Below, one piece after another: positions 51,837 to 60,232 of a DNA stretch of 64,000 bases. Both the position numbers and the translations under genes were made by a program. The stretch is from Flavobacteriaceae bacterium GSB9. GTDB lineage: Bacteria > Bacteroidota > Bacteroidia > Flavobacteriales > Flavobacteriaceae. Every line of letters begins with the position of its first letter. Position 1 is the first letter of the stretch. Location: positions 62,001 to 126,000 of the forward strand of contig CP062007.1 in assembly GCA_022749295.1 (NCBI GenBank), read 5' to 3'. The notes beneath the pieces were generated by a model. That model saw only the letters and a program-made list of their open reading frames with translations, searched no databases and was not told where the DNA came from.

Positions 51837-52406
51837 TTATACGTTTCTAGATTTTATATTTTCAGCGCATAATCGAATAATTTCGATTATGCGTTTTTTT
51901 CTTGTAATTTCACGTTTTGCCTGGTTTAGCCAGTAGAGATAGCTTTTTCGGTATGAAGGCGCAAAACTTTTGTAGTTATTGTAGGCTGTTTTGTTCTTGT
52001 CGAATTCCGTTTGTAAATCAGAAGGGATAATACCGTTTTCAACATCATCCAAGGTATTCCAGCTTCCATTTTGTTTTGCAGTTTCAACACATTTCAAACC
52101 GCTTTGGGGCATCAAATTTTCCGCATTCAAAGCTTTTATGTATTTTTTGTTTAAAGCGCTCCACACACTTTTTTCGTTTCTCGGAGTGAAATATTGGCGT
52201 CGCTTTCCATTGCCCAAACTTTTTACGGTAGAATCTATCCACCCGTAGCATAAAGCAACTTTTACAGCTTCTTCCCAGCGCATACTATCATTTTTATGGT
52301 CTAACTTATAGAAAATTAAATAAACCCCATTCTGCTTGGCGTGGTTTTGGTGTAGCCAGTTGCGCCAACCACTATCAGTAAAATATAATTCTGGTATTTT
52401 GGTCAA
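51837..52406 (-). CDS. YdeI/OmpD-associated (OmdA) family protein
   Basis: A 189-residue protein of the YdeI family, with the conserved WEEAVKVALCYGWIDSTVKSL, RQYFTPRNEKSVWSALN and the C-terminal FAPSYRKSYLYWLNQAKREIT. Its function is uncertain; the family has been linked to antimicrobial resistance in enterobacteria. Translation must begin at TTG (52406), because the in-frame TAA of the M1 peptidase gene lies two codons upstream and the first internal ATG is about 40 codons in. It is therefore directly coupled to the peptidase gene. The 3' end holds the terminator of the convergent GT4 gene. Confidence 0.85.
   Translation of the reverse strand: MTKIPELYFTDSGWRNWLHQNHAKQNGVYLIFYKLDHKNDSMRWEEAVKVALCYGWIDSTVKSLGNGKRRQYFTPRNEKSVWSALNKKYIKALNAENLMPQSGLKCVETAKQNGSWNTLDDVENGIIPSDLQTEFDKNKTAYNNYKSFAPSYRKSYLYWLNQAKREITRKKRIIEIIRLCAENIKSRNV
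51866..51900 (+). terminator. Terminator of the sugar-synthesis genes
   Basis: CGCATAATCGAA and TTCGATTATGCG form a perfect 12-bp stem around a 4-nt loop, followed by seven T residues. It lies within the coding sequence of the convergent ydeI-like gene, about 30 nt inside that gene's 3' end. Confidence 0.88.
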
Positions 52407-52409
52407 GGG

Positions 52410-54056
52410 TTAAAGTTTTTTATACTCGATATAAAAATCTGGGGCGATTTTAAAATTATCGATTTTATCTTGAAATGTTTCAGTATTCCAATCAGCTTTT
52501 GGAAATAGCCATTGTCCCGTTCCGTTTACGGCAATTTGAATGGGCATATCGAAGTTGTCAACAATATTTGTCCAACGGTATTTTAGCTTGTTTTTTTTAA
52601 TCTCGTACTCTAAAGTTGGGATTTTTACTGTTCTCAAATACTGGTTAAAGAATGCAGTTAAATCAATTCCGGTTTCAGATGATAAAAAATCTTCAATGTG
52701 TTGGGATGTTACTGTTTGATGATAGAATGTGATATTCAGTTTTCTTAAGATGGAGCGCCATTTTTCATCATCATCAATAAGTTGTCTTAGTGTGTGAAGC
52801 ATGTTGGCGCCTTTAAAATACATGTCGTCAGAGCCTTTGCTGTTAACGTTGTATTCTCCAATTATAGGCCTGTCGTTTAAAATATTTTGGCGTGTTCCAA
52901 TAACGTATTCTGAAGCGGCTTTTTTTCCGTAATAGTAATCTAAAAACAGATTTTCGGAATAGGAGGTAAACCCCTCATGTATCCACATATCGGCCACATC
53001 TTTGTTGGTTATACTATTGGCAAACCATTCGTGGCCAGATTCATGGATAATAATGAAATCGAATTTTAAGCCCCATCCCGTACCCGAGAGATCGGTACCT
53101 AAATATCCATTTCTATACTGGTTTCCATATGTAACGCAACTTTGATGCTCCATGCCCAAATAAGGCACTTCAACCAGTTTAAAGCTATCTGCATAAAACG
53201 GATATTGCCCGAACCAATGCTCGAAAGCTTCCATCATTTTAGGGGCATCGGTAAACTGTTTTTTTGCCTTTTCTAAATGGTCTCTTAGGACATAGTAATT
53301 CATATCTAAATTACCCGCCATACCGTCGTAAACCTCAGAAAAGTTAATGTAATCCCCTATGTTTATGCTAACGGCGTAATTGTTTATGGGATTGGAAACA
53401 AACCATCGGTACGTTTTGGTATCTCCAAATTGTTCAACACTTCTAAGCCTTCCATTTGAAACATTTATTAAACTTGAAGGCACATTAACGCTTATCTGCA
53501 TACTGTCTACCTCGTCGTACATATGGTCTTTACAAGGCCACCATACACTGGCGCCCAAACCTTGGCAAGAAGAGGCTATGAAATGATTACCGTTGGTGTC
53601 TTTTTCCCAGGTGATACCGCCATCCCAAGGTGCTCTTACGGCTTCTTTGGGGTGTCCTTCATAAAATAATTCAATGCTTTTGATATCGCCAATATTTTGA
53701 TTTTCAACAAGTGTTATAAAATGGGCATTATCATTGTGCTTTATTTCTAAATTTTTACCATTTTGAACAGCTTTCAATAATTGCATTGGAGGCTGTAAAT
53801 CAATTTGCATAACAGATTGATTGTTCAACACTTTGTAGTTCATGGTGTTTTTACCCGAAATGAATTTTCTATCGGGACTGACTTTCATGTCTAGGTCATA
53901 ATAGGTTAAATCCCACCATTCGCGTTCTGGAGTAATGCTTCCTCTCAAGGTATCTTGCATTGTAAAATGGGTTCTCTCATCCAGGAGGCTCTGTGCCTTA
54001 GCCGAAAAACAAAAAAATGCAAGTAAAAAGTGTAGTAAAAGGAAGTGAAAGTTCAT
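52410..54056 (-). CDS. M1-family zinc aminopeptidase, exported
   Basis: A 548-residue peptidase. The start at 54056 gives a clean signal peptide (NFHFLLLHFLLAFFCFSAKA); the frame extends nine codons upstream. The zinc site IIHESGHEWFANSI, with third ligand Glu in DMWIHEGFTS, is intact. GMEHQS stands where classic M1 enzymes have GAMEN. The C-terminal domain is shortened compared with full-length aminopeptidase N, common in this periplasmic flavobacterial subgroup. It is followed by the ydeI-like gene with its stop codon two codons before that gene's TTG. Confidence 0.9.
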   Translation of the reverse strand: MNFHFLLLHFLLAFFCFSAKAQSLLDERTHFTMQDTLRGSITPEREWWDLTYYDLDMKVSPDRKFISGKNTMNYKVLNNQSVMQIDLQPPMQLLKAVQNGKNLEIKHNDNAHFITLVENQNIGDIKSIELFYEGHPKEAVRAPWDGGITWEKDTNGNHFIASSCQGLGASVWWPCKDHMYDEVDSMQISVNVPSSLINVSNGRLRSVEQFGDTKTYRWFVSNPINNYAVSINIGDYINFSEVYDGMAGNLDMNYYVLRDHLEKAKKQFTDAPKMMEAFEHWFGQYPFYADSFKLVEVPYLGMEHQSCVTYGNQYRNGYLGTDLSGTGWGLKFDFIIIHESGHEWFANSITNKDVADMWIHEGFTSYSENLFLDYYYGKKAASEYVIGTRQNILNDRPIIGEYNVNSKGSDDMYFKGANMLHTLRQLIDDDEKWRSILRKLNITFYHQTVTSQHIEDFLSSETGIDLTAFFNQYLRTVKIPTLEYEIKKNKLKYRWTNIVDNFDMPIQIAVNGTGQWLFPKADWNTETFQDKIDNFKIAPDFYIEYKKL

Positions 54057-54133
54057 TTTTATAATTTCGAGTAAATTAAGCAAAAAGCTTCTTAAGTTTT
54101 TGTTAAATCTATTTGTAGAATTTATTGAAAATT

Positions 54134-54164
54134 AAAACGCCTCGAAATATAGTCAAGGCGTTTT
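54134..54164 (-). terminator. Terminator of the fad operon
   Basis: AAAACGCCT and AGGCGTTTT form a perfect 9-bp stem (54134-54142 with 54156-54164). On the minus strand TTAATTTT follows, and the U-run is also in the 3' arm. It is about 25 nt after the fadE stop codon. Confidence 0.7.
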
Positions 54165-54187
54165 TAAAATTGAGTTAGTCACTCTGC

Positions 54188-55993
54188 TTAGAAGCAGTAT
54201 TTATTTTCATTAATTACTTTTTGTGCTATAATATGCCTCAATTCTATAATATTAGGCATGTTTACATATTTTATATAGCGCTTAAGCCCCATAAGCATCA
54301 TACGTTGTTCGTCTCCTTTAGAAAACGAAATTATCGAGTGTTTCCCTGCAGTTTCAATGACATCGATAGCATGGAACAGGTTGAGTTTGGCCATAGCTAT
54401 TTGCTCTTTTACCTTGTCTTCGCCTTCCTTTTTTGCCATTTTTTCGGCACGGAGTATAGCAGATTCGGCCAAGTAAATTTGAATTAAAATATCGGAAGCC
54501 GCTAACATAAGTTGCTGTTGTTTTTCTATTTCCTCACCGTACTTTTTAAGTGCAGCACCTGCAACCATCAAGAACAGTTTTTTCAGGTTTTTTACAATGC
54601 TTTTTTCTTCTGAAAATAATTCTGAGAAGTCTTTAGGTTCAAACGACGGGATGCCAACCAATTCTTCGGCGACTTCTTGTGCTGGTGTTAATAGGTCAAC
54701 GTGGCCTTTCATGGCTTTTTTAATAAGCATGCCAATGGACAGCATTCTGTTAATTTCGTTTGTTCCTTCGTAAATTCTAGAAATCCTGGCATCGCGCCAC
54801 GCCGATTCTATTGGGGTGTCTTCCGAAAAGCCCATACCACCAAAAATTTGAATACCTTCATCGGTACAGTTTTGAATAAACTCAGAAACAGCTACTTTCA
54901 AAATTGAACACTCAATGGCATATTCTTCAACACCTTTCAGTTCTGCTTCTTGGTCTGAGTCTTTGCCGTTATTTTTTCTAATGGTAATACGGTCTTCAAT
55001 GTTTTTGGAAGCCCGATAAGTTGCTGCTTCGCCTACCCAACAGTTGGTTGCCATTTCTGCTATTTTTTGACGGATAGCACCAAAACTTGAAATAGGTGTT
55101 TTGAATTGAATACGCTCGTTGGCATATTTTATCGACTCTGTAATAGTGCGTCTTTGTGCATCTAGACAGGCGGCAGCCAATTTAATTCTGCCTACGTTTA
55201 AAGCGTTCATGGCAATTTTAAAACCATTACCTCTTGTTGAAAGCATGTTCTCAACAGGAACTACGGTATCGTTAAAAAATACCTGCCTGGTTGAAGAGGC
55301 ACGAATACCTAATTTGTGTTCTTCTTCGCCCAGCGTAATGCCATTAGGGTTTTCTGGGTCGTATTCAACAATAAACCCGGTAATATATTTATCATCTTCA
55401 ATACGGGCAAAAACAATCATCAAACTGCAGAATCCTGCATTAGAGATCCACATTTTTTGTCCAGTTATTTTATAGGATTTTCCGTCATCCGAAAGCACAG
55501 CTTTGGTTTTTCCAGAATTGGCATCACTGCCCGCGCTGGGTTCGGTTAAACAATAAGAACCAAACCATTCTCCAGTAGCTAATTTAGGAACGTATTTTTG
55601 CTTCTGCTCTTCGGTTCCGTATAAAGTAATGGGTAAAGTGCCAATACCAGTATGTGCACCAAAAGCCGTACTGAAAGAACCTGTAGCACCAGAAATATAG
55701 TCGCAAACCAAAACGGTATCGACAAAGCCCATTCCCATGCCGCCATATTCTTCAGGAACGGCAATACTTAAAAACCCGAGTTCGCCTGCTTTTTCCATAC
55801 AAGATTCGGTAAGAGCGTAATCTTTTTGTTCAAATTGCGCCTTCTTGGGCCAAATTTCCCGGTCAACGAATTCGGTTACGGCTTCTTTCATCATTTTTTG
55901 ATCTTCATTGAAGTCTTCGGGAGTAAATATGTCTTCGCAGTCAATTTCTTTTACTAAGAATTGTCCGCCGCGTAAAATGTCCTTTTCTTCCAT
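54188..55993 (-). CDS. fadE: Acyl-CoA dehydrogenase (FadE-type, long form)
   Basis: A 601-residue flavoprotein that oxidises acyl-CoA to trans-2-enoyl-CoA. The dehydrogenase core covers residues about 25-440, with YCLTEPSAGSDANSG (FAD/substrate), KMWISNAGFCSL, and RIYEGTNEINRML, where Glu is the catalytic base. An extra C-terminal helical domain of about 150 residues follows, as in B. subtilis FadE. It is the last gene of the marR-fadN-fadA-fadE operon, 37 bp after fadA, and is followed by a terminator. Confidence 0.94.
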   Translation of the reverse strand: MEEKDILRGGQFLVKEIDCEDIFTPEDFNEDQKMMKEAVTEFVDREIWPKKAQFEQKDYALTESCMEKAGELGFLSIAVPEEYGGMGMGFVDTVLVCDYISGATGSFSTAFGAHTGIGTLPITLYGTEEQKQKYVPKLATGEWFGSYCLTEPSAGSDANSGKTKAVLSDDGKSYKITGQKMWISNAGFCSLMIVFARIEDDKYITGFIVEYDPENPNGITLGEEEHKLGIRASSTRQVFFNDTVVPVENMLSTRGNGFKIAMNALNVGRIKLAAACLDAQRRTITESIKYANERIQFKTPISSFGAIRQKIAEMATNCWVGEAATYRASKNIEDRITIRKNNGKDSDQEAELKGVEEYAIECSILKVAVSEFIQNCTDEGIQIFGGMGFSEDTPIESAWRDARISRIYEGTNEINRMLSIGMLIKKAMKGHVDLLTPAQEVAEELVGIPSFEPKDFSELFSEEKSIVKNLKKLFLMVAGAALKKYGEEIEKQQQLMLAASDILIQIYLAESAILRAEKMAKKEGEDKVKEQIAMAKLNLFHAIDVIETAGKHSIISFSKGDEQRMMLMGLKRYIKYVNMPNIIELRHIIAQKVINENKYCF

Positions 55994-56030
55994 AGTTTTT
56001 TAAGATTAATAGATTCAATTAGTCTTATTT

Positions 56031-57221
56031 CTAATTTAAAAATTCAAAAATACCACATGCACCTTGGCCTGTTCCAACGCACATGGTAACTGCACCATAC
56101 TTTCCTTTCATGTTGCGTTGGCGCATTTCGTCGAATAATTGAACGGAAAGCTTTGCGCCCGTACAACCAAGCGGATGCCCCAATGCAATAGCTCCGCCGT
56201 TTACATTTACGAGGTCGGGATTTAAATTCAATTCTCGAATAACAGCTATAGATTGTGATGCAAAGGCTTCGTTAAGTTCTATAAGTTCTAAATCGTCTTG
56301 TTTTAAACCTGCCAGTTTCAATGCCTTAGGAATCGCTTTTACAGGACCAATACCCATAATTCGGGGTTCTACCCCAGCAGCGGCATAATTTACTAATCTT
56401 GCAATAGGCTCAAGATTGAGTTCTTTTACCATGTCCTCGCTCATAACCATAACAAAAGCAGCACCGTCACTCATTTGTGAAGAATTACCAGCGGTAACAC
56501 TTCCGCCTTGAGCAAAAACAGGTTTTAGTTTTGCTAAAGCTTCTAAGTTTGTGCCTTTTCGTGGACCTTCATCTTTGGTGACCGTGTAATTTTTTGTTGC
56601 TTTTTTTCCATTGGAATCAATATAGGTTTCTTCCACCTCTATAGGAACGATTTGCTTTTGAAAACGGTCTTCTGCCTGTGCTTTTAAAGCTTTCATATGC
56701 GAATTATAAGCAAATTCGTCCTGGTCTTCGCGTGAAACATTAAACTGGTTGGCTACAGCTTCAGCCGTATTGCCCATTCCCCAATAATAATCGGGGTGTC
56801 CTGCTTTTACGGTGTCATAATTCAATTCTGGCTTAAAGCCCGTCATGGGTACGGCACTCATACTTTCGGCTCCACCGGCGATAATACAAGAGGCCATTCC
56901 CGCTTGAATTTTTGCTGTGGCCACACCTATGGTTTCTATTCCAGATGCACAGAACCTGTTTACAGTTACACCGGGTACATCGATACTGTCCAATCCAATC
57001 AGTGAAATAAACCGCGCCATATTCAGACCTTGTGAACCTTCGGGCATGGCATTTCCAACAATGACATCATCAATGCGGGATTTGTCAAAACCTGGTAACT
57101 CCTTCATCATATACTGTATGGTTTCGGCTGCCAATTCGTCTGTTCGCTTAAAACGAAAAACACCCTTTGGAGCTTTGCCAACAGCAGTTCTGTATGCTTT
57201 TACTATATATGCTTGTTTCAT
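56031..57221 (-). CDS. fadA: Acetyl-CoA acyltransferase (3-ketoacyl-CoA thiolase)
   Basis: A 396-residue thiolase that cleaves 3-ketoacyl-CoA to acetyl-CoA and a shortened acyl-CoA. The active-site Cys lies in [14 protein letters not shown] (about residue 90). The second catalytic pair is in [15 protein letters not shown], and the C-terminal Cys in [10 protein letters not shown]. The length is standard. It lies 3 bp after fadN and 37 bp before fadE in the beta-oxidation operon. Confidence 0.96.
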   Translation of the reverse strand: MKQAYIVKAYRTAVGKAPKGVFRFKRTDELAAETIQYMMKELPGFDKSRIDDVIVGNAMPEGSQGLNMARFISLIGLDSIDVPGVTVNRFCASGIETIGVATAKIQAGMASCIIAGGAESMSAVPMTGFKPELNYDTVKAGHPDYYWGMGNTAEAVANQFNVSREDQDEFAYNSHMKALKAQAEDRFQKQIVPIEVEETYIDSNGKKATKNYTVTKDEGPRKGTNLEALAKLKPVFAQGGSVTAGNSSQMSDGAAFVMVMSEDMVKELNLEPIARLVNYAAAGVEPRIMGIGPVKAIPKALKLAGLKQDDLELIELNEAFASQSIAVIRELNLNPDLVNVNGGAIALGHPLGCTGAKLSVQLFDEMRQRNMKGKYGAVTMCVGTGQGACGIFEFLN

Positions 57222-57224
57222 TTT

Positions 57225-59633
57225 TTAATTTCTTAATGGTTTTCCTGTTTTTAGCATGTGTTGGATGCGTTCTAAAGTTTTACGTTCTGTACACAAACTC
57301 AAGAATGCTTCACGTTCTAGGTCCAATAAATATTGTTCGCTCACCAAGGTAGGCTCCGATAAATCGCCACCAGCCATTACGTAGGCTAGTTTGTTGGCAA
57401 TTTTATGGTCGTGTTCGCTAATGTAATTGGCAGCTTCCATGGAGTCGGTACCGACCAAGAACATGCCCAATGCCTGTTTTCCTAAAACCTTAACATCGGT
57501 GCGTTTTATAGGTTGCGTGTAGCCAGCTTCTGCCAATAGCTTGGCATGTGCTTTAGCGGTAGCAATCTGTCTGTCTTTGTTTACAACTATAATATCTTTT
57601 CCTTTTTGAAGCACACCTAAATCAAAAGCTTCATAAGCTGAGGTAGATACTTTCGCCATACCAATAGTTAGAAAATATTCCTGTAAAACATTGAGTTCAA
57701 CATCACCTTTCCTAAAAGTGTCTGATGCGCGCAGAGCCATTTCTTTCGAACCTGCTCCTCCGGGAATAACACCAACCCCAAACTCAACCAATCCCATGTA
57801 GGTTTCGGCTGCTGCGACAACCTTGTCAGCGTGCATTGAGAGTTCGCAAGCACCGCCCAACGACATGCCGTGAGGCGCAGAAACCGTTGGAATTGCCGAG
57901 TAGCGCATGCGCATCATGGTGTCTTGAAAATATTTGATGGCACCATTGAGCTCGTCATATTCCTGTTCAACGGCCATCATAAAAATCATACCGATATTGG
58001 CACCAACTGAGAAATTGGCGCCTTGGTTGCCGATAACCAATCCCTCGAAATCTTTTTCTGCGATATCGATAGCTTTGTTTAAACCAGCTAGCACATCACC
58101 GCCGATGGTATTCATTTTACTTTGGAATTCGCAATTTAAAATGCCATCGCCCAAATCTTCAACAACAACACCGTCATTTTTGAATACCGCTTTCGACTGC
58201 CTTATGTTATCTAATATAATGAAGGCATCTTGTCCGGGTACTTTTTCTTGTGATTTTGAAGGTATATCATAAAAGTAAGTGGCGCTTTCTTTAATAGTGT
58301 AAAAAGACGAATTTCCAGCAGAAAGCATATTGTTTACCCATTTGGCAGGTTCTAATCCTTCTGCTTTTATAAGGTCGATACCTTTTTCAACACCAATGGC
58401 ATCCCAGATTTGGAATGGGCCATGCCCCCAGCCAAAACCAGCTTTCATGGCATCGTCTATTTTATATAGTTCATCTGAAATTTCAGGAATTCGATGTGAC
58501 ACATAAGCAAACAATGCAGCAAACGTTTTTCGATAAAATTCGCCAGCTTTATCTTTTCCTGAGATAAGAATTTCAAACCTATCAATAACCTTATCAACCG
58601 ATTTAGTCAACTCCAAAGTGGCAAACTTTGCTTTTTTAGAGGATCGGTATTCTAAGGTGTTGAGGTCGAGCGACAGAATTTCGCTTTTTCCGTTATCACC
58701 TTTAATTTTTTTATAAAAACCTTGCCCAGTTTTGCTGCCGTACCATTTGTTTTTCATCATGGTATTGATGAAATCGGGCAGCTTAAATAATTCTATGCGC
58801 TCGTCGTCTTTGCAATTTTCAGCAATACCATTGGCTACATGCACCAAAGTATCTAAACCAACGACATCTACAGTTCGGAACGTGGCCGATTTTGGCCTGC
58901 CAATTACCGGTCCCGTGAGCTTGTCGACTTCTTCGATGGTCAGATCCATTTCCTTAACCGTATGGAACAGGCTCATAATGCTAAAAATACCAATTCGGTT
59001 TCCTATGAAGGCCGGAGTGTCTTTTGCAACTACTGAGGTTTTTCCTAAAAACTGTGCGCCATAACCATTTAAGAATTCTAAAACTTTGGCATCTGTTTTT
59101 GGGCCAGGAATGATTTCAAATAACTTTAAGTAACGAGCTGGATTAAAAAAGTGGGTACCACAGAAATGTTTTTGAAAATCTTCGGTTCGCCCTTCACTCA
59201 TAAATTTTATTGGAATCCCAGAGGTGTTGCTCGTAATTAATGTTCCGGGCGTTCTGTGATTTTCAAGTTTTTCAAAAACCTGCTTTTTTATGTCAAGGCG
59301 TTCTACTACCACTTCCATGATCCAATCGACATGGGCCACCTTGGCAATATCGTCTTCTAGATTTCCAGTGGTGATTCTACTTGCAAATTTTGGGTGGTAA
59401 ATAGGAGAGGGCTTTGATTTTAAGGCAGATGCCAAAGCATCGTTTACTAATCGGTTTCTCACTACTTTATCATCTAAGGTTAAACCTTGTGCTTTTTCTT
59501 TATCGTTTAGTTCTCTCGGAATAATATCCAATAGCAGGACATCTACGCCAATATTGGCAAAATGACATGCAATACCGCTACCCATAATTCCGGAGCCTAT
59601 AATGGCTACCTTTTTAATTCTTCTTTTACTCAT
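57225..59633 (-). CDS. fadN: 3-hydroxyacyl-CoA dehydrogenase/enoyl-CoA hydratase (FadN-type)
   Basis: An 802-residue bifunctional beta-oxidation enzyme. The N-terminal half (about 1-400) is the NAD-dependent dehydrogenase with VAIIGSGIMGSGIACHFANI and GTHFFNPARYLKLFEIIPG. The C-terminal half (about 500-700) is a crotonase fold with NQGANFSVGANIGM, GGACELSMHAD and VEFGVGVIPGGAGS. This dehydrogenase-first order is the reverse of E. coli FadB and equals B. subtilis FadN, whose operon order fadN-fadA-fadE is also reproduced here. It lies 8 bp after the MarR gene. Confidence 0.94.
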   Translation of the reverse strand: MSKRRIKKVAIIGSGIMGSGIACHFANIGVDVLLLDIIPRELNDKEKAQGLTLDDKVVRNRLVNDALASALKSKPSPIYHPKFASRITTGNLEDDIAKVAHVDWIMEVVVERLDIKKQVFEKLENHRTPGTLITSNTSGIPIKFMSEGRTEDFQKHFCGTHFFNPARYLKLFEIIPGPKTDAKVLEFLNGYGAQFLGKTSVVAKDTPAFIGNRIGIFSIMSLFHTVKEMDLTIEEVDKLTGPVIGRPKSATFRTVDVVGLDTLVHVANGIAENCKDDERIELFKLPDFINTMMKNKWYGSKTGQGFYKKIKGDNGKSEILSLDLNTLEYRSSKKAKFATLELTKSVDKVIDRFEILISGKDKAGEFYRKTFAALFAYVSHRIPEISDELYKIDDAMKAGFGWGHGPFQIWDAIGVEKGIDLIKAEGLEPAKWVNNMLSAGNSSFYTIKESATYFYDIPSKSQEKVPGQDAFIILDNIRQSKAVFKNDGVVVEDLGDGILNCEFQSKMNTIGGDVLAGLNKAIDIAEKDFEGLVIGNQGANFSVGANIGMIFMMAVEQEYDELNGAIKYFQDTMMRMRYSAIPTVSAPHGMSLGGACELSMHADKVVAAAETYMGLVEFGVGVIPGGAGSKEMALRASDTFRKGDVELNVLQEYFLTIGMAKVSTSAYEAFDLGVLQKGKDIIVVNKDRQIATAKAHAKLLAEAGYTQPIKRTDVKVLGKQALGMFLVGTDSMEAANYISEHDHKIANKLAYVMAGGDLSEPTLVSEQYLLDLEREAFLSLCTERKTLERIQHMLKTGKPLRN

Positions 59634-59641
59634 TTTATTGA

Positions 59642-60085
59642 CTAATCATTTTGATTATATATCTTTTTGTTACAAACCATTTCGTTGATGGTTTCGGCCA
59701 CTTCATAAAAATGGTTGATTTTCTCTTCAGAAATATTGGCTCGGATAACTTCGTTAAATGTCAGTACTTTTTCTCTCGATTGCGCCCTTTTTTCCCTACC
59801 AAACTCTGTTAAACATATTATTACACCGCGTCCGTCATTTGGATTGGGGCAACGCTCTATCAGGCCTTTCTTCTCCATGGTTTTTAAAATTCGTGAGAGA
59901 CTTGTGGCTTCCATGCCCATTTTTGGACCCAGTGCCGTAGAGGGGGTGCCTTTTTCGGGATCGATGCTTAATAATGTAAAGCCTGTTGCCATGGTGCTTT
60001 CAAACTTTGCAGCTTCTTCATTATACATTTTTTGAACGGTGAGCCAAGTGGTTCTTAATACATAGTCGATGGTTTTATCTTTCAT
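59642..60085 (-). CDS. MarR-family transcriptional regulator
   Basis: A 147-residue MarR repressor with the winged helix near residues 45-110: FTLLSIDPEKGTPSTALG, then MEATSLSRILKTMEKKGLIERCPNP and the wing NDGRGVIICLTEFGREK. It is the first gene of the fadN-fadA-fadE operon, 8 bp before fadN. By analogy to other acyl-CoA-responsive MarR and TetR regulators it probably represses fatty-acid degradation until acyl-CoA is available. Its promoter region holds a TAnnTTTG box and an 18-bp palindrome. Confidence 0.92.
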   Translation of the reverse strand: MKDKTIDYVLRTTWLTVQKMYNEEAAKFESTMATGFTLLSIDPEKGTPSTALGPKMGMEATSLSRILKTMEKKGLIERCPNPNDGRGVIICLTEFGREKRAQSREKVLTFNEVIRANISEEKINHFYEVAETINEMVCNKKIYNQND

Positions 60086-60159
60086 CTATCAATTTAATTA
60101 TCACGTTGTGATTTCTGCGCATGCAGTAGTTTGTATTTTAGTTTATATTTGTTACGTTC

Positions 60160-60193
60160 CAAATATAAAAAAAAATATTATGCATGCATAATA
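60160..60193 (-). promoter_or_regulatory. marR-fad operon promoter with palindromic operator
   Basis: The minus-strand box TATATTTG (60167-60160) is a perfect TAnnTTTG element. Nine bases upstream of it lies the perfect 18-bp palindrome TATTATGCATGCATAATA (60176-60193), which would overlap the -33 region. It is a good candidate MarR operator. Confidence 0.65.
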
Positions 60194-60232
60194 AATAACG
60201 TGAAAAAATAAGCCTATTATTTGTTGTTTGTT

